A stretch of DNA of 64,000 nt from Phycisphaerales bacterium. Its GTDB lineage: Bacteria; Planctomycetota; Phycisphaerae; Phycisphaerales; UBA1924. The stretch covers positions 248,001 to 312,000 of the forward strand of contig JAHDXL010000002.1 in the NCBI GenBank assembly GCA_023382935.1, read 5' to 3'. A program made the position numbers and the translations under genes. Positions 51,425 to 61,271 of this stretch are shown here, piece by piece. The notes under the pieces were generated by a model. The model worked only from the letters and a program-made list of their open reading frames with translations, searched no databases and was not told where the DNA came from. Each line of letters starts with the position of its first letter. Position 1 is the stretch's first letter.

Positions 51425-53395
51425 ATGTCCGGCTTCACAGTCAAACTGATCGCCCTCATCATCGCCCTGGCCTCATTCGGCTCGTCGGCGGTGCTGTCGT
51501 TCCGGCTGGCCGGGTCGGTCGGCGCCAACAAGTTGGCCTACACGGACCGGGCCGAGGAGAACGATCCGCCGCAGGTGGCCGCAGGCATCGCGATGGGCGC
51601 CTTCCGCGGGTTGTTTGTCAACATCCTCTGGATTCGCGCCAACGATCTGAAAGAGCAGGGCAAGTACTTCGAGGCGATCGAACTGGCCAAGGCCATCACG
51701 CGGCTGCAGCCTCGCTTCCCGCGCGTGTGGGCATTTCACGCCTGGAACATGGCGTACAACATCTCGGTGGTTACCCAGACGCCGGAGGAGCGCTGGCAGT
51801 GGGTGCAGGCAGGCGTGCGGCTGCTGCGCGACGAGGGGATTCCCGCCAACCCGAACGAGATGCTGCTCTACAAGGAACTGGCCTGGATCTATATCCACAA
51901 GATCGGCGGGTACACCGATGATTCAAACCAGTATTACAAGCGCCGCGTGGCCGAAGAATGGCAGACCATTCTCGGTGAGCCCCCGTCCGCGGCGATGGCC
52001 GAATCGCGCACGCGCCAGGGGATGATCAACCTGTACGCCGGGTGGATGGACCGGATCGCTCTGGCCGCCGACACCAGGGCCGGGCTGATCGCTCGCGTGC
52101 CGCAGGCCGAGCGGCTGCTTGCCGAACTCCAGTCGCGTGTGGGAGTGGCACCCGGGCAGGAACTGCTTCGGCGCTACGCATTTCACATGGCGCTGGCCAA
52201 GTCGGGCCGCCGCGCCGAGTTGCAGCAATCCTGGGGCCCGAAGAACCAGGCACTGGCCGAGTTGATCGCTGATCCTTCATATGCGAGGGCGTGGGAGGAA
52301 CTGATCGCGCATACGCGCAAGCGCGTGATCATCGACGATTACCACATGTCGCCCAACACGATGGCGCGGTTCACGCGCCGCTGGGGCCCGCTCGACTGGC
52401 GCCATCCGGCCGCCCATTCGCTCTACTGGTCGCAAGTGGGGGTGGAGCGCGGCGAAAACCGCGTGAGCGAGGAGAACCAGAAAGCCTTCGACTTCGTGAA
52501 CACCAACCGCATCATCATGCAGTCGCTGCAGGAACTGTGGCGGGGCGGCGCGATCTACTTCAACTATCTCGACTTCACGCAGGACGGCGACGGATTTTAC
52601 ATGACCACGCCGAACATGTACTTCGTCGAGGCCTACGGCGAGTTGTATGAGCAGGTCGTGCGCCTCGGCGGAGTGTTCGAGAGCCGCGAGCAGCGCGCCA
52701 TGACGCCCTACGCCGCCGGCTACGAGAACTTCCTGAAGGATGTGGTGGCGCTGTACTTCCGTCGGGGAGAAATTGCCGAGGCCGAGAAGTGGTATGAAAA
52801 GTTGCGCAACTTCGAGGGGTTGAACATCAACGATCAAATGGTTGTGCTCGAGTATGCGCGGCCGCTGGCCGAGTTCGTCCAGCGCAACCTGTGGGACCGG
52901 TTTGACTCACCCACGCTGGCCCGGCAGGAGGTCTTTGGAGCCTTGCAGGGCGCGTACGCGGCGCTGCTGGTCGGCGATCTCGAGCGCTTCCAGGGCAGTT
53001 GGAAGTATGCAACCGACGTGCACCAGTACTACTTCGAAAAGCAATATCGCCCGATGGTCGCCAGCGGGCAGTCGGCTCGCATGGAATACATGCCGCGCGA
53101 TTTCCGGCTCTACGCCGGGCTGGTGTTCGCCGACATGTTCCGCCTCGTGCCGCTCGATGAGGCCGAGTTGCTTTACTTCAATGCTCCCAACGACCTCAAG
53201 CAGTTTGCCTATGACCCGATCGTCGAGATCTATCGTGAGCCCATGCGTGCTCAGGTCGCGGCCGGACTCCAGCAGCGCACCTTCGAACAGGTCTTCCCTG
53301 AACCGGATCGCATGGAGCAGTTTCGCAGCGACTTTGCGCGCCGGCGTGCGGCCGAGCAGACCTTCCGCGAATCGCTCAACATCGACGTCAAGTGA
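51425..53395 (+). CDS. Membrane-anchored helical-repeat protein
   Basis: 656 residues from the ATG at 51425, with GGGAGGAATC upstream; a GTG at 51407 is less likely. N-terminal helix ~5-27, then a large periplasmic-type part: AAGIAMGAFRGLFVNILWIR, ANDLKEQGKYFEAIELAKAI and TRLQPRFPRVWAFHAWNMAY, in a TPR-like manner. Many Trp and Tyr residues. No catalytic motif. It lies 14 bp after the permease and is the last gene of the operon. Confidence 0.75.
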   Translation: MSGFTVKLIALIIALASFGSSAVLSFRLAGSVGANKLAYTDRAEENDPPQVAAGIAMGAFRGLFVNILWIRANDLKEQGKYFEAIELAKAITRLQPRFPRVWAFHAWNMAYNISVVTQTPEERWQWVQAGVRLLRDEGIPANPNEMLLYKELAWIYIHKIGGYTDDSNQYYKRRVAEEWQTILGEPPSAAMAESRTRQGMINLYAGWMDRIALAADTRAGLIARVPQAERLLAELQSRVGVAPGQELLRRYAFHMALAKSGRRAELQQSWGPKNQALAELIADPSYARAWEELIAHTRKRVIIDDYHMSPNTMARFTRRWGPLDWRHPAAHSLYWSQVGVERGENRVSEENQKAFDFVNTNRIIMQSLQELWRGGAIYFNYLDFTQDGDGFYMTTPNMYFVEAYGELYEQVVRLGGVFESREQRAMTPYAAGYENFLKDVVALYFRRGEIAEAEKWYEKLRNFEGLNINDQMVVLEYARPLAEFVQRNLWDRFDSPTLARQEVFGALQGAYAALLVGDLERFQGSWKYATDVHQYYFEKQYRPMVASGQSARMEYMPRDFRLYAGLVFADMFRLVPLDEAELLYFNAPNDLKQFAYDPIVEIYREPMRAQVAAGLQQRTFEQVFPEPDRMEQFRSDFARRRAAEQTFRESLNIDVK

Positions 53396-53401
53396 CGCTG
53401 G

Positions 53402-54355
53402 TCAGCGCGTGAGCCGGTCGCAGGCCTCGCGGTAGCGATCCAGCGTGCCCTGCACGACCTCGTCGGGCAAATCCGGCCCCGGCGCGGTCTTGTTCCACAT
53501 CCCCGACGCAACCAGCCCCTCAAGATACTCCCGTACAAACTGCTTGTCGAAACTGCGCTGCGAGCGTCCGGGCTGGTAGGCGTCGGCCGGCCAGAAGCGT
53601 GAACTGTCCGGCGTGAGGGCTTCGTCAATCAGGATCGGGTCTGTCCCGCCGTGGAGGGGGATGCCGAACTCGAACTTGGTGTCGGCGATGATGATCCCGC
53701 GCTGCTCGGCGTGCCTGGCGGCCATGCGATAGATGAGCAGGGAATAGTCGCGCAGTTTCTCCATCACCGCCCGACCGGCCGCGTCACACGCCGCCTGAAA
53801 ACTGATGTTCTCGTCGTGCAAACCGTGTTCGGCCTTGGTAGCGGGGGTGAAAATCGGCTCAGGCAGGCGGTCGCACTGTTTCATACCGGGCGGCAGAGCA
53901 ACCCCGCACACCGATCCGGTCCGCTGATAGTCCTTCCACCCCGAGCCCTCGAGGTATCCGCGCACCACGCACTCGATGGGCACGACCTTGCACAGGCGCC
54001 CGATCATGCATCGACCTTCCAGATCATCCCGGGTGGTCGAAACGCCCTCAAACGCCTTGGCGGGCACCCTGCAGGCGTCGGTCGAGATCAAGTGCGTGTG
54101 GCAGATCCCCTCCGCCTCGATCTTCCGCAGCCAGAAGGCGGCAATCTGAGTCAGTATCTTTCCCTTGCCGGGAATGGCCGTCGGCAACACCACGTCGAAG
54201 GCACTGAGCCGGTCGCTGGCGATCAAAAGCATCGCCGGTCGCCCCGAATCGACGTCGGGCACGCGGTACAGGTCGCGAACTTTGCCTTCGCGGCGATCCG
54301 GGAGATTCAGATCGGTTCGACGGACGACGCGCTCGGGGCGGGTTGCGGGGGACAT
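53402..54355 (-). CDS. purC: SAICAR synthetase
   Basis: 317 residues. REGKVRDLYRV at the start, SDRLSAFDVVLPTAIPGKGK, IECVVRGYLEGSGWKDYQ and IIADTKFEFGI are the purC motifs in order. It joins CAIR and aspartate in purine synthesis, using ATP. Size fits the longer bacterial/fungal group. It stands alone between two plus-strand genes; the convergent gene before it ends six bases away. Confidence 0.96.
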   Translation of the reverse strand: MSPATRPERVVRRTDLNLPDRREGKVRDLYRVPDVDSGRPAMLLIASDRLSAFDVVLPTAIPGKGKILTQIAAFWLRKIEAEGICHTHLISTDACRVPAKAFEGVSTTRDDLEGRCMIGRLCKVVPIECVVRGYLEGSGWKDYQRTGSVCGVALPPGMKQCDRLPEPIFTPATKAEHGLHDENISFQAACDAAGRAVMEKLRDYSLLIYRMAARHAEQRGIIIADTKFEFGIPLHGGTDPILIDEALTPDSSRFWPADAYQPGRSQRSFDKQFVREYLEGLVASGMWNKTAPGPDLPDEVVQGTLDRYREACDRLTR

Positions 54356-54469
54356 CGTAGCAGATGGTATTCTCCCATGAACCGGCTTGACGCGATCGAC
54401 TCGCCCAACACGCGTCAGGCTGGTAGAGTTGCCCTCCGCTCACGGGGCGCTGGTGAGGACAAAGTTCGG

Positions 54470-56320
54470 ATGCTCAGTTTCCTGGTCTTTGACGGCGATC
54501 TCCCAGCGGGCACGCTTCAGGTGCGTCACGCCCATCTCGTCGGGCCTGACAATGTGCCCGTGGCGGGGGAGATCCGCTTCGAGGCCGGAAAAATCTGCTG
54601 CACCAAGTCGAGCCCCGAGGCCGCAGGGCTGGCTCTCCAGATCGCGCTGGACAAGGAGGCTCTGCAAAAACTGGTGCCCGCGCGCAGCGGCGACGAGGCG
54701 TTGGACGAAAAGGCGTTCCGCGAGAAGATCCGGGCCGAGCGGGCTCGCCGTGCCCAGGCCCGCTCGTCCGCTCAGACGGCCGTCGCCGAGCCAGAGGCCT
54801 CGCCTTCGAGCCTGACTCCGCTGGGCGTGTTGACGCTCCAGACCTGCCTGCTGCCCGAGCGGCCCGAGCCATATTTGCTCTCGCTCGAACTGGCCCGACA
54901 TCGCCTGATGCTCTTTCTCTACAAACTCGAGGACTGGCAACTGTTCGACCTGCCGCGCGATCACCCGGTTATGGCGCTTTTCGAGCAGGCGCGGCTGACG
55001 TTTACCGACGCGCTGGTCGCGCAGCGGCACGGTTTGGGCGAAGGGTCTGAGGCCGGGGCCGCCACCGCTGGCTATTCGCCTGACGCCAACCGCCTGGCGC
55101 TGCGGGCCCTGTGGCTGGGCATTGAAGCCGGCGAGCGTCTGGCGCTTCTGAACGCGGCGCGCGAGTTCGGGCCTCGCATGTCGGGCGAGATTCATCGCAA
55201 GGCGATCGAAGATCAGCCGGGCGGCTCGGCCGAGCGCACCGTGCGCGGTAACGCCGCCGCCGTGCTCAGCCCTAACCGCGTCGGCGTCGTCCTGCCGGTC
55301 AGGCCGGTGCTGGGGTGTGCAATTTCGTCATCGGCGTTCTTTGAGCGCGCGCAAGACGTGGCGTTGCGATGCTGCGAGTTTGTGTCGATGCCGATGCGCT
55401 GGTCGGAAATGGAGCCCACCGAGGGCAAGTATCTCTTCCAGAACACCGACCAGTGGATCGAGTGGGCCGTGCGCAAGGCCAAGTTACCGGTGGTCGCCGG
55501 CCCGGTGATCGATCTGCGTCCATCGGCCGTGCCTGATTGGCTGTACATCTGGGAGAACGACTATGAGACGCTGCGTGAACTGATCTACGAGCACGTCAAG
55601 AACATCGTGACGCGCTATCGCCGCACCATTGCCCGCTGGACGATCGTTTCCGGGCTGCACGCCAACTCCAATTTCCAGTTGTCCTTCGACCAGATGATGG
55701 ACCTGACCCGCATCTGCGTGATGGTGGTGCGCAAACTGCACCCGACCGCCAAGGTGCAGGTCGAGATCACGCAGCCTTGGGGCGAATATTACACGCAGAA
55801 TCGGCGCTCGCTCCCGCCGCTGCTCTACGCCGAGATGCTCACGCAGGCCGGCATCATGATCGACTCGTTCGCCGTGCGCCTGCAGATGGGCCAGCCCGAG
55901 CAGGGACAGTCGTCACGCGACCTCATGGAACTGTCAGCCATGCTCGATCGCTGCGCCATGCTCGACAAGCCCATCGCCATCACGGCCGTCGGCGTTCCCA
56001 GCGGCACGCCCGAGTCGGTCGGACACCCGGAACTGGCCGACCTGAATCCGGGCTTCTGGCGCAAGCCCTGGAGCGAGCAGCAGCAGGCGGACTGGGCCTC
56101 GGCCGTGCTCTCGATCGCCCTCTCCAAGCCGTTCGTCCAGAGCGTGTGCTGGCAGGAGTTGTATGACCTGCCGCAGCCGGCCGAGATGCCGCGCGGCGGT
56201 CTGATCGGCGTCAGCGGGCATGAGAAAGCGATTGTGGATCGACTCTGCAAAATGCGCGACGCGATCAACTCCGCCCAGCCCCCGGCCGGAGTCGCGGACT
56301 TTTCGGTGCTGGGCTCGTGA
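54470..56320 (+). CDS. GH10-like protein without catalytic glutamates
   Basis: 616 residues from the ATG at 54470. The first ~300 residues are novel and have a charged helical segment. From ~303 the sequence follows the (beta/alpha)8 barrel of GH10 xylanases: FVSMPMRWSEMEPTEGKYLF, then VAGPVIDLRPSAVPDWLYIW and IYEHVKNIVTRYRRTIARWT. The acid/base Glu in WDVVNE is replaced: here WTIVSGLHAN. The nucleophile Glu in ITELD is replaced: here AITAVGVPSG. So it is unlikely to hydrolyse glycans and may bind them. No signal peptide. Confidence 0.82.
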   Translation: MLSFLVFDGDLPAGTLQVRHAHLVGPDNVPVAGEIRFEAGKICCTKSSPEAAGLALQIALDKEALQKLVPARSGDEALDEKAFREKIRAERARRAQARSSAQTAVAEPEASPSSLTPLGVLTLQTCLLPERPEPYLLSLELARHRLMLFLYKLEDWQLFDLPRDHPVMALFEQARLTFTDALVAQRHGLGEGSEAGAATAGYSPDANRLALRALWLGIEAGERLALLNAAREFGPRMSGEIHRKAIEDQPGGSAERTVRGNAAAVLSPNRVGVVLPVRPVLGCAISSSAFFERAQDVALRCCEFVSMPMRWSEMEPTEGKYLFQNTDQWIEWAVRKAKLPVVAGPVIDLRPSAVPDWLYIWENDYETLRELIYEHVKNIVTRYRRTIARWTIVSGLHANSNFQLSFDQMMDLTRICVMVVRKLHPTAKVQVEITQPWGEYYTQNRRSLPPLLYAEMLTQAGIMIDSFAVRLQMGQPEQGQSSRDLMELSAMLDRCAMLDKPIAITAVGVPSGTPESVGHPELADLNPGFWRKPWSEQQQADWASAVLSIALSKPFVQSVCWQELYDLPQPAEMPRGGLIGVSGHEKAIVDRLCKMRDAINSAQPPAGVADFSVLGS

Positions 56321-56418
56321 CTGGGCACCCGTGTGGGCCCGCAGACCTGTGTTCGGTTCGATACTCCCGAGCCGGTGGCTGCCAGCCCTGATTTTGGCGC
56401 GGCATCGGTGTTAGAATC

Positions 56419-57003
56419 ATGGCCGGTATGCCGACTCCACACTCCACACCGTCGCCGTGGCTCGGCCCCATTCGGTGGTGCCTGGGCGGATTCATTGCCG
56501 GGGCCGCATCGGTCGGGCTGGCCTGGGGTGTGCTCGGATCGCGGGTTCAACGGCCCACCAATGCGCCACGGGTGGAAACCATCCTGCCGCACAGGTCGGC
56601 TCCTGAAGGTCTGCCCCGACTTCCCGAAGCAGAAGCCTTGCTGGCGCCCGCGTATTCCGCGCAGAACTCGCGTGGCCAGATCGCACACGCCGAGTCGCCG
56701 ACAACGCAGCCCGAGGTCGCCACGGTTCAGAACCCGGCGCAGGATTTTGTCGAACCACAGCCCGCGCCGCCCGATCCGGCCCCGCAGCCCGCTCCCGAAG
56801 GTCGGGCGCTGCGCATCAACGTGAACAAGGCCCCTCTGGCCGAACTGGATCTCTTGCCCGGCATCGGGCCGGCGCTGGCACAGCGCATCATTGACGAGCG
56901 GACGCGGAACGGGCGTTTCGTGTCGCTGCGAGATCTTGAACGTGTGCCGGGTATCGGGCCGAAAACAGTGGAGAAACTGCAGGGCCTGGTGGTTTTCGAA
57001 TGA
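56419..57003 (+). CDS. ComEA-like membrane-anchored helix-hairpin-helix protein
   Basis: 194 residues; the ATG at 56419 or the one at 56428 could be used. One membrane helix (~17-40), a Pro/Ala-rich linker (~90-125), and two helix-hairpin-helix motifs: LAELDLLPGIGPALAQRIID and LRDLERVPGIGPKTVEKLQG. That is the ComEA plan, where the C-terminus binds DNA outside the membrane during uptake. TAGAAT (56412-56417) sits just before it. It overlaps mfd by ATGA, an unusual partnership. Confidence 0.85.
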   Translation: MAGMPTPHSTPSPWLGPIRWCLGGFIAGAASVGLAWGVLGSRVQRPTNAPRVETILPHRSAPEGLPRLPEAEALLAPAYSAQNSRGQIAHAESPTTQPEVATVQNPAQDFVEPQPAPPDPAPQPAPEGRALRINVNKAPLAELDLLPGIGPALAQRIIDERTRNGRFVSLRDLERVPGIGPKTVEKLQGLVVFE

Positions 57004-60000
57004 ACCCCGCGATGGCGCGACTCGATCCTTCAGACCCAATGGCAGTGGTCGCCCGGCTCGACGCGGTCGTCCGGCTGGGCGAAAGTCTGTCTCAGGGCCG
57101 ACGGTGTGTCGCGACGGGCGTGGCCGGGAGTTCGAGCGGATTCGTCGCCGCGGGGCTGGCGCTGCACCTCTCGCGTCCGGTGCTGCTTGTGGCGGCGCAT
57201 CTCGACGATGCGGATGAAGTGCTCGACGAACTTTCGCAGTCCGAGCACGGGCCTCGGGTGCTGAGGGTGCCGGCGCTCGAGGCGGCTGTCGGCGATGAGA
57301 GTATCTCGTCCGAATTGCTGGCCGAGCGCCTGGTGGTGATCGAGCAGGCGAGGGCGATCAACCCCGCCGAGCCGGCTGTCGTGGTGGCCCCGATTCACGC
57401 GCTGATGCAGCAGGCACCGCCACCGGCGATGCTCGCATCGCTGGTGCGTGTGCTGCGGCGAGGCGATCGCATCGAGCGGGGTGAACTGGCCCGCTGGCTG
57501 GTGGCCGCCGGGTATCGGCGCGTCGAGGCAATCGAAGAGCCCGGCGAGTTTGCCGTGCGAGGCGGCATCGTCGACATCTTCGCCCCCGGCGCCGGAGCCC
57601 TGCCGGTGCGGTTGGACTTCTTCGGCGACGAAATCGAAAGGCTCAACGAAGTCGATCTCGACACGATGGGCTCGGATCGCACCGTCGACTCGGTGCAACT
57701 GGTGACGGCCGATCCGTCGCGCGTTATCGCCGACGAAGGCGTCAGTTTTGTCGATCTGCTGCCACAGGGCTTCGTCGGGGTGCTGGCCGAGACGCTGGAA
57801 ATCGTCGAGCAGGCGCGAGGGTACTTCGAGCGGGCGACGGATGGACGCGGGCTGATGGGCCCCCCGGCCGTGCTGGGGGCGATCGAGAAGAAGAGTCGAG
57901 GATTGGTCGAGATCAACCAGTTCTCCGCCGGCGCCTCGACGGCGGACGTCCGCATCGAACTGCCCATCGAGTCGCTCCCCCAACTGCCCGAGGACATCAC
58001 CGAAGGCGTTCGTGAACTGGCCCAACTGAGCGCTGATACCGACGTGGTGGTCTGCTGCCAGAACCAGGGCGAACAGGATCGGCTCGGCGAACTGCTGGCT
58101 GAGCACGCCCCCTCCATCTCGCGCATCGGGAGCATGGTGCGCTACGTGCACCGCGGCTTCGTGATCGGGGGCAAGCCGCGCATGGCCTTCGTGCCCTATC
58201 ACGAACTGCTGCACCGATTCGACGCGCGCCGACGCTCGACGCGCATGCGACAGGGCAAGGCGATTGACACGTTCCTTGACTTCGGCGTCGGGGAGTACGT
58301 CGTGCATGCCGATCACGGCATCGCCAGGTTCGTCGGGCTGGCGCTGCTCGCCCCGCGCCAGTTGCCCGGGCTGCCGCCCCCGCCCAGGAGCGAACGCGAG
58401 GAGTTTCTCACGCTCGAGTTCGCTGGCGGCTCGCGCCTGCAGGTTCCGTGCACGCAGATCGACCAGGTGCAGAAATACGTCGGTGGATTCGCAGGCAAGC
58501 CACCTCTTTCCACCATCGGGGGCGCGAAGTGGAAGAACCAGAAGCAGCGCGTCGCCGACTCGGTGCGCGATCTTGCGGCCGAACTGCTGAGGGTGCGTGC
58601 CGCCCGCGAGCACATGCCCGGCATTCGCTACGCGAGCGATACCAACTGGCAGCGCGAGTTCGAGGCCGAGTTCCCCTATCAGGAGACGGACGACCAGTTG
58701 GCCGCGATGGCCGAGATCAAGCGCGACATGCAGTCCGAACGCCCGATGGACCGCCTGCTGTGCGGCGACGTGGGCTTCGGCAAGACTGAACTGGCCATCC
58801 GCGCCGCCTTCAAGGCGTGCGAGTTCGGCAAGCAGGTCGCTGTGCTCGTGCCCACCACCGTGCTGGCCGAGCAGCACGAACGCACCTTCGGCAGCCGCTT
58901 CCGTGACTACCCCTTCCGCGTCGAGTCCCTCAGCCGGTTCAAGACGCAGAAGGAGATGAATGACACGCTGCGCGACCTGCGCAAGGGACAGGTCGACGTC
59001 ATCATTGGCACCCATCGCCTGCTGTCGAAAGACGTCAAGTTCGCCGATCTGGGCTTGGTCATCATCGATGAAGAGCAGCGATTCGGCGTCGAGCACAAGG
59101 AACGCCTTCTGCAACTGCGCATGGTCGTTGACGTGCTCACACTCTCGGCCACCCCGATCCCGCGCACGCTCCACATGGCGATGCTCGGACTGCGTGACAT
59201 TTCGAGCCTCACCACGCCCCCGCTCGACCGGCGTGCCATCGTGACCGAGGTCATCCCATACAACGAGCAGCGCATCGCCCGCGCCATTGCCCGCGAACTG
59301 GCTCGCGAGGGACAGGTCTACTTCGTCCACAACCGCGTGCACAACATCCAAAGCATGGCCGACGAGGTGCAGAAACTCGCGCCCTCCGCCCGCATCGTGG
59401 TCGGACACGGACAGATGCCCGCCCGCGAACTGGAAGACGTGATGCTCACCTTCATGCGCCGTCAGGCCGACGTGCTCGTTTCCACGACCATCATCGAGTC
59501 CGGCATCGACAATCCGACCGCCAACACCATGATCATCAACGATGCCGACCGTTTCGGACTGGCCGACCTGCACCAGTTGCGCGGGCGCGTCGGCCGCTAC
59601 AAACACCGCGCCTACTGCTACATGCTGCTCCCCAAAGATCGCAACGTGACCGAGGTGGCGCAGCGCCGGCTCAAGGCCATCGAGGAGTATTCGATGCTGG
59701 GCGCGGGATTCAAGATCGCGATGCGCGACCTGGAGATCCGCGGCGCCGGCAATCTCCTCGGGCCCGAGCAGTCCGGTCATATCGCGGCCGTAGGGTACGA
59801 GATGTACTGCCGACTGCTCGATCGCAGCGTGCAGGAACTCAAGTTCGGCAAGGCCGAGGAACCCACCAGTGCAACCTCGGTGGAACTGGGCATCTCGGGC
59901 CTGATTCCGCGGGCGTACATCCCCTCCGACGTGCGGCGACTCGAAGCGTACCGGCGCATCGCCGTTGCTCCCTCGCTCGATGCGCTCGCCGGCGTCGAGA

Positions 60001-60395
60001 AGGATCTGTGCGACGCCTACGGCCCGCCGCCGGCGTCGGTGCTGCGACTGGTCGAACTGGCCCAGGTCCGAATCGGTGCGGCGGCGCTGGGAGTACGCAC
60101 CGTCACCCGACGTGGACCGGACATCGTCTTCCTGGCCTCTGATCCCGCCCCGGTCGCCGAGGCCTTGCGACGCGGTCCCGGACAGGTCCGGGTCATCGAG
60201 GCGGCTCTGGCCCAGACGAACGCGCGCGACTCTTCCGGCGTGCCTCTGGCCGAGGTCTATTTGCGCTTGGACGCAAGATCACTTGAACAGGGGACACTGC
60301 TCGCGGTTTTGCGCGCCCGACTCAACCCCACCAGCCTTCAAGATTGGGCCTCGCCCCGTCCTCCTACCGATTCCAACAAGAGGGCGCTTGCCTAG
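57000..60395 (+). CDS. mfd: Transcription-repair coupling factor Mfd
   Basis: 1131 residues. The N-terminal UvrB-like module has VRGGIVDIFAPGAGALPVRL and FFGDEIERL. The RNA polymerase-interacting domain has YVVHADHGIARFVGLA. The translocase has Walker A GDVGFGKTELAIRAAF (~589), VIIDEEQRFGVEHKERL (~690), LSATPIPRTLHMAML and the QLRGRVGRYKH motif (~858). It removes stalled RNA polymerase and brings UvrA to damage. It begins inside the stop of the ComEA-like gene (ATGA). Full length for the family. Confidence 0.97.
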   Translation: MNPAMARLDPSDPMAVVARLDAVVRLGESLSQGRRCVATGVAGSSSGFVAAGLALHLSRPVLLVAAHLDDADEVLDELSQSEHGPRVLRVPALEAAVGDESISSELLAERLVVIEQARAINPAEPAVVVAPIHALMQQAPPPAMLASLVRVLRRGDRIERGELARWLVAAGYRRVEAIEEPGEFAVRGGIVDIFAPGAGALPVRLDFFGDEIERLNEVDLDTMGSDRTVDSVQLVTADPSRVIADEGVSFVDLLPQGFVGVLAETLEIVEQARGYFERATDGRGLMGPPAVLGAIEKKSRGLVEINQFSAGASTADVRIELPIESLPQLPEDITEGVRELAQLSADTDVVVCCQNQGEQDRLGELLAEHAPSISRIGSMVRYVHRGFVIGGKPRMAFVPYHELLHRFDARRRSTRMRQGKAIDTFLDFGVGEYVVHADHGIARFVGLALLAPRQLPGLPPPPRSEREEFLTLEFAGGSRLQVPCTQIDQVQKYVGGFAGKPPLSTIGGAKWKNQKQRVADSVRDLAAELLRVRAAREHMPGIRYASDTNWQREFEAEFPYQETDDQLAAMAEIKRDMQSERPMDRLLCGDVGFGKTELAIRAAFKACEFGKQVAVLVPTTVLAEQHERTFGSRFRDYPFRVESLSRFKTQKEMNDTLRDLRKGQVDVIIGTHRLLSKDVKFADLGLVIIDEEQRFGVEHKERLLQLRMVVDVLTLSATPIPRTLHMAMLGLRDISSLTTPPLDRRAIVTEVIPYNEQRIARAIARELAREGQVYFVHNRVHNIQSMADEVQKLAPSARIVVGHGQMPARELEDVMLTFMRRQADVLVSTTIIESGIDNPTANTMIINDADRFGLADLHQLRGRVGRYKHRAYCYMLLPKDRNVTEVAQRRLKAIEEYSMLGAGFKIAMRDLEIRGAGNLLGPEQSGHIAAVGYEMYCRLLDRSVQELKFGKAEEPTSATSVELGISGLIPRAYIPSDVRRLEAYRRIAVAPSLDALAGVEKDLCDAYGPPPASVLRLVELAQVRIGAAALGVRTVTRRGPDIVFLASDPAPVAEALRRGPGQVRVIEAALAQTNARDSSGVPLAEVYLRLDARSLEQGTLLAVLRARLNPTSLQDWASPRPPTDSNKRALA

Positions 60396-60398
60396 AAT
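60393..60398 (+). promoter_or_regulatory. Candidate -10 element TAGAAT over the mfd stop
   Basis: TAGAAT covers the mfd stop codon and lies 57 bp before phoU. A possible -35 TTCCAA is at 60371-60376 with a 16-bp spacer. It is one of the TAGANT hexamers in the window. Confidence 0.35.
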
Positions 60399-60454
60399 CC
60401 CCTTCAACCAGAGATCCCCAGGAATGGGGGAACTTCCGGAGTTGATCTGAACCA

Positions 60455-61189
60455 ATGATCGGACCCCCCGGCGAATCTGAGAGTTTCACCCCTGAACCCG
60501 GGGCCACGCTCGAGCACGAGTTGGTTCGGTTGCGCCGTCGCCTGATCACCGAGGCGTCATACGCGATCCACATGCTCGAGTCCTCGCTGCTGGCGCTCTG
60601 GGAAGCCGACGCCGAGCGGGCGGCCGATGTGCGGGCACGCGAAGAGCGGGTGGATGAAGAAGAGGTTGCCATCGAGCAGGAGTGCCTGCGGCTGATGACG
60701 CTTCAGCAGCCTTTCGCTCACGATTTCCGACTGCTGACTTTCTGCCTGAAGGTGAACTTGGACGTGGAGCGTGTGGCCGACCACGCCTCGTCGATCGCCA
60801 AGATTGCGCGTTCGCTGGACCGAACCGACCACACGCCGTGGCCGACGGCGTTGCGGGACATGGGTGACCGGGTTCCTGCGATGTGCCATGACCTGTTGCG
60901 GGCGGTACTGCGCGAAGATGCAGATCAGGCTCGCGAGGTTATCGGCGCTGACAAGGTGATCGACCAGTTGGACAAGCGTCTGTTCGACGAGGTGAAGTCG
61001 TGGATTGCCCGGGAGCCCGAGGACTCCGACCGGGCGTTGCTCGCTTATCGGGTTGGGCGTGAACTCGAGCGGGTGGGGGATCTGATGGCCAACATCGCCG
61101 AAGACGTGGTGTACCTGGTGACCGGCACCATTGTTCGCCACACGAAGAAGCGGCACGGGGGCGCCTCCCGGTCGGCCGAGAGCGCCTGA
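60455..61189 (+). CDS. phoU: PhoU-family phosphate signalling protein
   Basis: 244 residues, two PhoU three-helix bundles. FCLKVNLDVERVADHASSIA and VGRELERVGDLMANIAEDVV are the two E-R-x-x-D metal motifs. A C-terminal basic tail follows. PhoU represses phosphate uptake through the Pst/PhoR system; no pst genes are in the window. It lies after mfd and before a phosphorelay pair, so a signalling link is possible. Confidence 0.93.
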   Translation: MIGPPGESESFTPEPGATLEHELVRLRRRLITEASYAIHMLESSLLALWEADAERAADVRAREERVDEEEVAIEQECLRLMTLQQPFAHDFRLLTFCLKVNLDVERVADHASSIAKIARSLDRTDHTPWPTALRDMGDRVPAMCHDLLRAVLREDADQAREVIGADKVIDQLDKRLFDEVKSWIAREPEDSDRALLAYRVGRELERVGDLMANIAEDVVYLVTGTIVRHTKKRHGGASRSAESA

Positions 61190-61271
61190 GCGATTCACTT
61201 TCCTTGGCAATGACTGTGTTGGGGATCAACCCCACTTTCCGCCCGGCCGATGAACGGGGCGGAGGTTCTTC

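Noticed and set aside
57030-59780. 916-codon open frame on the minus strand opposite mfd
   Set aside because: It is antisense to a perfectly conserved mfd and is His-rich, as GC-rich shadows are.
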